Positions 60,435 to 64,000 of a stretch of DNA of 64,000 nucleotides are shown here, in pieces. The stretch is taken from positions 62,001 to 126,000 of the forward strand of contig CP085827.1 in the NCBI GenBank assembly GCA_020809705.1, read 5' to 3'. The position numbers and the translations under genes were made by a program. The notes beneath the pieces are model-generated. The model saw nothing but the letters and a program-made list of their open reading frames with translations. It did no database searches and was not told the DNA's origin. Within the stretch, counting starts at the first letter, position 1. Each line of letters starts with the position of its first letter. The DNA comes from Calonectria ilicicola. Lineage: Eukaryota; Ascomycota; Sordariomycetes; Hypocreales; Nectriaceae.

Positions 60435-62174
60435 CTAATTCGCGACTCGACGTATGGTGGCGATGGTTTTGACCCAAGTTTCCCGGACTGGGCGATCTAG
60501 TAAGTCGGCGAGATTATCATCCCTGGTATGGATCCAATAATCATGGAAATTGCGGACATGAATAATTTGATCCGTTGAAATTTTGTCGCCGTTGGAATCT
60601 GATAGAGTACAATAAGTAAGACCTGTTCTGACATTCATCGGACACGCCAATTTCGCAGCCCTATTCAGATCCAATGCTCGTCGCAAGCTGATGACTGTCA
60701 CAATTGTTTCCTCGGCTATTTTCCCGCCTTTTACTTGATAGTCGATAAGAACAGCGAATCTCTGTGTTTTCTGGGCACGAGCTGCTAATTCCAAAATGAA
60801 TGTGCAATCTCTCTTCTCCTTGCTAGAGCTTTTTGAGAATGCGCCGAAAACAGCAGGGAAATGACGACGTCCTGACTGCGTTTGAACTGGATAGGTGAAT
60901 GTCGTAATGTATTCCTTCCAAACAGACGAATGAATACTGAAACCATTGTTACTGTAGTTGAAATCTACAGCATGCACATTTCTGATAAAACAAACCGTGT
61001 CTAGCTTAGCTCTTTTAACAAAAGTTGATTGGACCCAAAGAGGGTCAGAGAACCTGACACATTCATTCTCCAAACCCACCCTCAAAGGGCTTGGTTTGGG
61101 GAACATGATTGGAAGTATAAGACACTTAGATCTTCTGTAATATTGACCTTTATTGTCCACAAGAATAGCGTATCCGACCGCGTGGTCGTATGGATCTTTT
61201 TTAATTCTTAGTCTTGCCTGGAGACCTCGTGGTGTCATTGTTGCGATAAATGTCACAAATGAATAACAATTTTTTATTCCTTTCGCCAGACGTGTATAGT
61301 TGTGAAAATGATCTGGAGATGTAGCCAGACCATTTGGTGCGAACCCCATATCAGCATCTGTGCAACACCAAGCTAGTATAGACGCATCATCATCGACTTT
61401 GATAATTTCCTCCTGCAATCTCTGGAATGCCCGTTTGCCCTCGCCGTACAGCATTGGCATATTGACATCAAAAAGTCCAAGGAGCGAGTATGCACGATCC
61501 TCAACTCGAGTAGATTGTCGGTTCGCGGCCCAAGCCATACGCCGTGCTATTCGAATAGTCCACAATCGTTCTTGATCATAGCGAATGTCTCGGGCGAAGT
61601 ATTGGATATCAATACCTGTCACTGCCTGGATGACTTTATTCAAGTCGTTGCTAGTCCCGCACTTCTTCCAATTCTTATCGAAAAATACTAAACTCTGTGG
61701 TGCCAGCAGTTCCTGGAGTGTCCAGCCCCGGGTAAACCATTGAGAATTCTTGAATGCCTTAATTGATGCCGCTTTGGGTTTACATCTACCGAGTTGATTA
61801 ATGCAATTATCGGAGATAGAAACATCGGAAAGGTAAACATAGCAGACTTCAGAGTTCTTGTACCACCGGTACATCGAGTTAATAGCTTCTTGAAGTTCGG
61901 CACTGCTAGATTTATCGATGCAACAAGTGTCCACCCATATGTATTCATGGCCGTCGTTTAATGCCTGGCGACTGAACTTGTAGATTTTATAGAAGCTCTG
62001 GTCTTTCTGGATATGTCCCATTACCTGCTCAGTATTCTCGTACCTGACTATTCTGCACATTTCCTGGTAGGAAAGTTCATCACATGCCCATCGGTGTGAT
62101 AGAATCGCATATTTTGGAATATTATCGCCAAAAAACTCGTTGAAACAAAGGGTCTTGGCATTAAGGAGACGCAT
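60435..62174 (-). CDS. HET-domain protein
   Basis: A complete 579-residue single-exon frame. The heterokaryon-incompatibility (HET) domain is at the amino end: YAILSHRW at residues 22-29, HEYIWVDTCCIDK at 76-88, and WFTRGWTLQELLAP at 146-159, the three conserved blocks in order. After about residue 260 the sequence (EDRAYSLLGLFDVNMPMLYGEGKRAF and onward) follows the common HET-E/D-like continuation, but I see no NACHT or WD40 repeats, so it is a stand-alone HET protein. Such proteins can trigger regulated cell death in hyphal fusion incompatibility; the specific role of this one is inferred. The start is the first ATG and keeps the canonical MRLLN opening. No RIP-like stops, so it appears intact. 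Confidence 0.93.
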   Translation of the reverse strand: MRLLNAKTLCFNEFFGDNIPKYAILSHRWACDELSYQEMCRIVRYENTEQVMGHIQKDQSFYKIYKFSRQALNDGHEYIWVDTCCIDKSSSAELQEAINSMYRWYKNSEVCYVYLSDVSISDNCINQLGRCKPKAASIKAFKNSQWFTRGWTLQELLAPQSLVFFDKNWKKCGTSNDLNKVIQAVTGIDIQYFARDIRYDQERLWTIRIARRMAWAANRQSTRVEDRAYSLLGLFDVNMPMLYGEGKRAFQRLQEEIIKVDDDASILAWCCTDADMGFAPNGLATSPDHFHNYTRLAKGIKNCYSFVTFIATMTPRGLQARLRIKKDPYDHAVGYAILVDNKGQYYRRSKCLILPIMFPKPSPLRVGLENECVRFSDPLWVQSTFVKRAKLDTVCFIRNVHAVDFNYSNNGFSIHSSVWKEYITTFTYPVQTQSGRRHFPAVFGAFSKSSSKEKRDCTFILELAARAQKTQRFAVLIDYQVKGGKIAEETIVTVISLRRALDLNRAAKLACPMNVRTGLTYCTLSDSNGDKISTDQIIHVRNFHDYWIHTRDDNLADLLDRPVRETWVKTIATIRRVAN

Positions 62175-64000
62175 CTTGCTTCACTGTGAAAGACGATATA
62201 TGCCAAACGGGGCCAAGATGAACATCCCCAAACCCAACGGTAGTGGAGGCGAAGTAATATGTGGTTGGATGGTAGTGATGATAATGAATAAGGAGAAAAC
62301 CCCGCTATTCATGGTGCTTGTAGGTAGCATGCAGTTGTTTATGTAATCTCAGGCTCCTCATTGATAGGACTCAACTCACCCCAACAGCTTGGTTGATGAA
62401 AAAACTCGTACCATCGAACTGATGCCCATTCATAAATTTTATCATGCAAAAATGGGTCTTGGAAATATATTCTAGGCAGACAAGCAATATGTTCTTCCAG
62501 CATCCTCATATTCAGCCGGTATCGCTGTTGCCTAATTGTTCAACCAATAGTAATTGCGCTTACCAAATGCTCTGGCTGCAACACAGCCCCGATTTATAGG
62601 CCCCAGCTCGCGGACTGCAAGGCGCGACAGGGTGGAGTCTTCTAGAATCGGTTTCAATTTACATAAAGAATGTGTTAGCTATGCTCTACCCATCCACCCA
62701 TCAAGGTCATGATGTAGACAACAGAAATAGACCGGATTTAAAGGATAGCAATTGTTTTACAAGGGTAGGCGACAATTAAGGCTACATAACAATCAATAAT
62801 AGAAGAGTAGGCCCATATGTATGAACTTTGTTAATGTTAATAATATATCTTACGAATATGGCCGCTCAGCGGCAAAGGAATAAAGATGGCGCTGTATCAA
62901 AAGCAAGTTCTGCCAACCCAAGAGGCGTGCACGGATAAAAAAAGGATGTAATTTAATGAAGATCTGTCTATGGTAAAACGGGGATTAACGCATGGACGGA
63001 AAGTGTGTATTTTATCAAATTACAGTTGGTCCTTGGTACAGTACCTATAGAAGAAGGGGCAAAATTAAGTTCACCGACATGACCTAACTATATTGAATCA
63101 AGTAGCGGCGGAGTGCGGAGCGCAGTGTGTTCTCGTTATTAATTATGCAACCCCCAGCCACCCCCGGGTTGGGCTGGCTGACTCCACACCTCCACCACTT
63201 GTAAGTCTAACCCTATAGCCAAGCACCGGATCTCCAACTACAATGTACGAGACAACTGTGTAAACATATTCTCCTGGCATGGCTCTTTAATAATCACAGT
63301 ATCCACAATATTCACACTATTTATCGCAGGCCGTGAAGTCTTTTATCGATTTGGAGTCATCATAATCGTCGTTAAATCAGCGATCGTCATAATCGTCCTG
63401 CCACTATCAATAAACCATGCTATCCAATGCCAAAGCCCCAAGGGTCAGTACACTACCGTTTGAATATATGTATTATATGCTATTTGTGCTTTGTGGCTAT
63501 TTTTATCTTCTTGTAGCTTAATGTAGCGTATTACTAGGATTACTAATTCTTCAACTTCTGCAGGATCGACACTATCACCAATAGACATGTCAAAACAATC
63601 ACAAAGGAAAACGGTTTATGTGAACTGTTAAGTTCGGCGTCCTACAAAGTCTCAAAATCAAGATCAAGAACTAGTTCCTTATTGACCCAACCAAGGACGA
63701 GTAGGGATAAGATGCGGCCTGAACCGAGCTTCATTTCGATTCTAGGAAGCAGGAAGCGAAGAATATTCTTCAATGTAACGATGTATAGTTGATATGTTGT
63801 TTCCCTAGAGAGACTAGGAACTCTAGTTTTGTTCTTACTATCTGCAACTTTATGTTTTATTCGGATAATCGAAGTTTTGCAATTCGAAATATATAGTAAA
63901 GGTTATTGTATTTCTTCTGTGGTTTTCTCCACTCTGCCTGACTCTACCTCAGTTCTCTTCTGTCGCAAGGAAAGGTCAATATCTCTTGATGGTCTTCAGA
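62175..64000. other. Upstream region of the HET gene and window end; no supported gene
   Basis: The first few hundred bases are the HET gene's upstream region. I found no ORF with a recognisable domain up to the window end. 63147-63244 holds the second dispersed repeat copy. A sequence at 63290-63330 resembles part of the foldback repeat at 48153-48322 in the other orientation. Confidence 0.45.
63147..63244 (+). repeat. Dispersed ~98-bp repeat, copy 2
   Basis: Matches 60268-60360 in the same orientation (CCAGCCACCCCCGGGTT, then TAAGTCTAACC, then CTACAAT). The opening part can form a hairpin. The two copies bracket the HET gene. Confidence 0.7.

Overview
The window looks like an accessory, repeat-rich compartment of a filamentous ascomycete (Pezizomycotina). 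The evidence is fungal gene families (HET, CHAT with 45-residue TPR-like repeats, Clr5-ankyrin, DUF6594, OrsD/TLH helicase, fungal PD-(D/E)XK proteins), 45-74 nt introns that often carry CTAAC/CTAAT branch sites, and long A+T-rich tracts whose old coding sequence is read through TAG/TGA/TAA codons left by C-to-T and G-to-A changes, as expected from repeat-induced point mutation (RIP). I see no bacterial operon signs and no convincing tRNA or rRNA.

Layout. 1-22140 is almost all RIP-degraded transposon sequence: a Tad-like LINE (minus), an unrecognised relic, a Ty3/Gypsy element with 215-bp LTRs and an exact 5-bp target duplication (5852-11637), and a Helitron Rep/Pif1-helicase relic (plus). 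22425-29640 is a telomere-linked RecQ-type helicase pseudogene (minus) with an OrsD-like amino end, hit by a 151-bp MITE-like element that has a second copy at 65-215. 29922-30589 is a caspase-like (C14) pseudogene. 31839-35783 is a five-exon DUF6594 gene split by a 2845-bp TA-flanked pogo/Fot-type transposon. 37353-39644 is a TPR-CHAT protease-like gene whose upstream repeats are decayed. 39848-40061 is a much less mutated solo LTR of the Gypsy family. 40071-43388 is a pogo relic with a MULE fragment inside it. 43430-47500 is a four-exon Clr5-ankyrin gene with three nonsense codons. 48782-50623 is a piggyBac pseudogene. The last 13 kb hold a small kinase-like gene, a C2H2 zinc-finger gene with one nonsense codon, a PD-(D/E)XK-family gene and an intact HET-domain gene.

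How it fits together. The host genes are mostly families linked in fungi to self/non-self recognition and regulated cell death (caspase-like, CHAT, ankyrin, HET, kinase-like) or to mobile or subtelomeric DNA (TLH helicase, PD-(D/E)XK). Many are broken by single nonsense changes or insertions while their reading frame and splice sites stay intact, which suggests recent decay beside RIP-targeted repeats. I found no clear new multi-gene system. The best leads are the exactly reconstructable transposon insertion in the DUF6594 gene, the new MITE-like family, and the clustering of cell-death-type genes.
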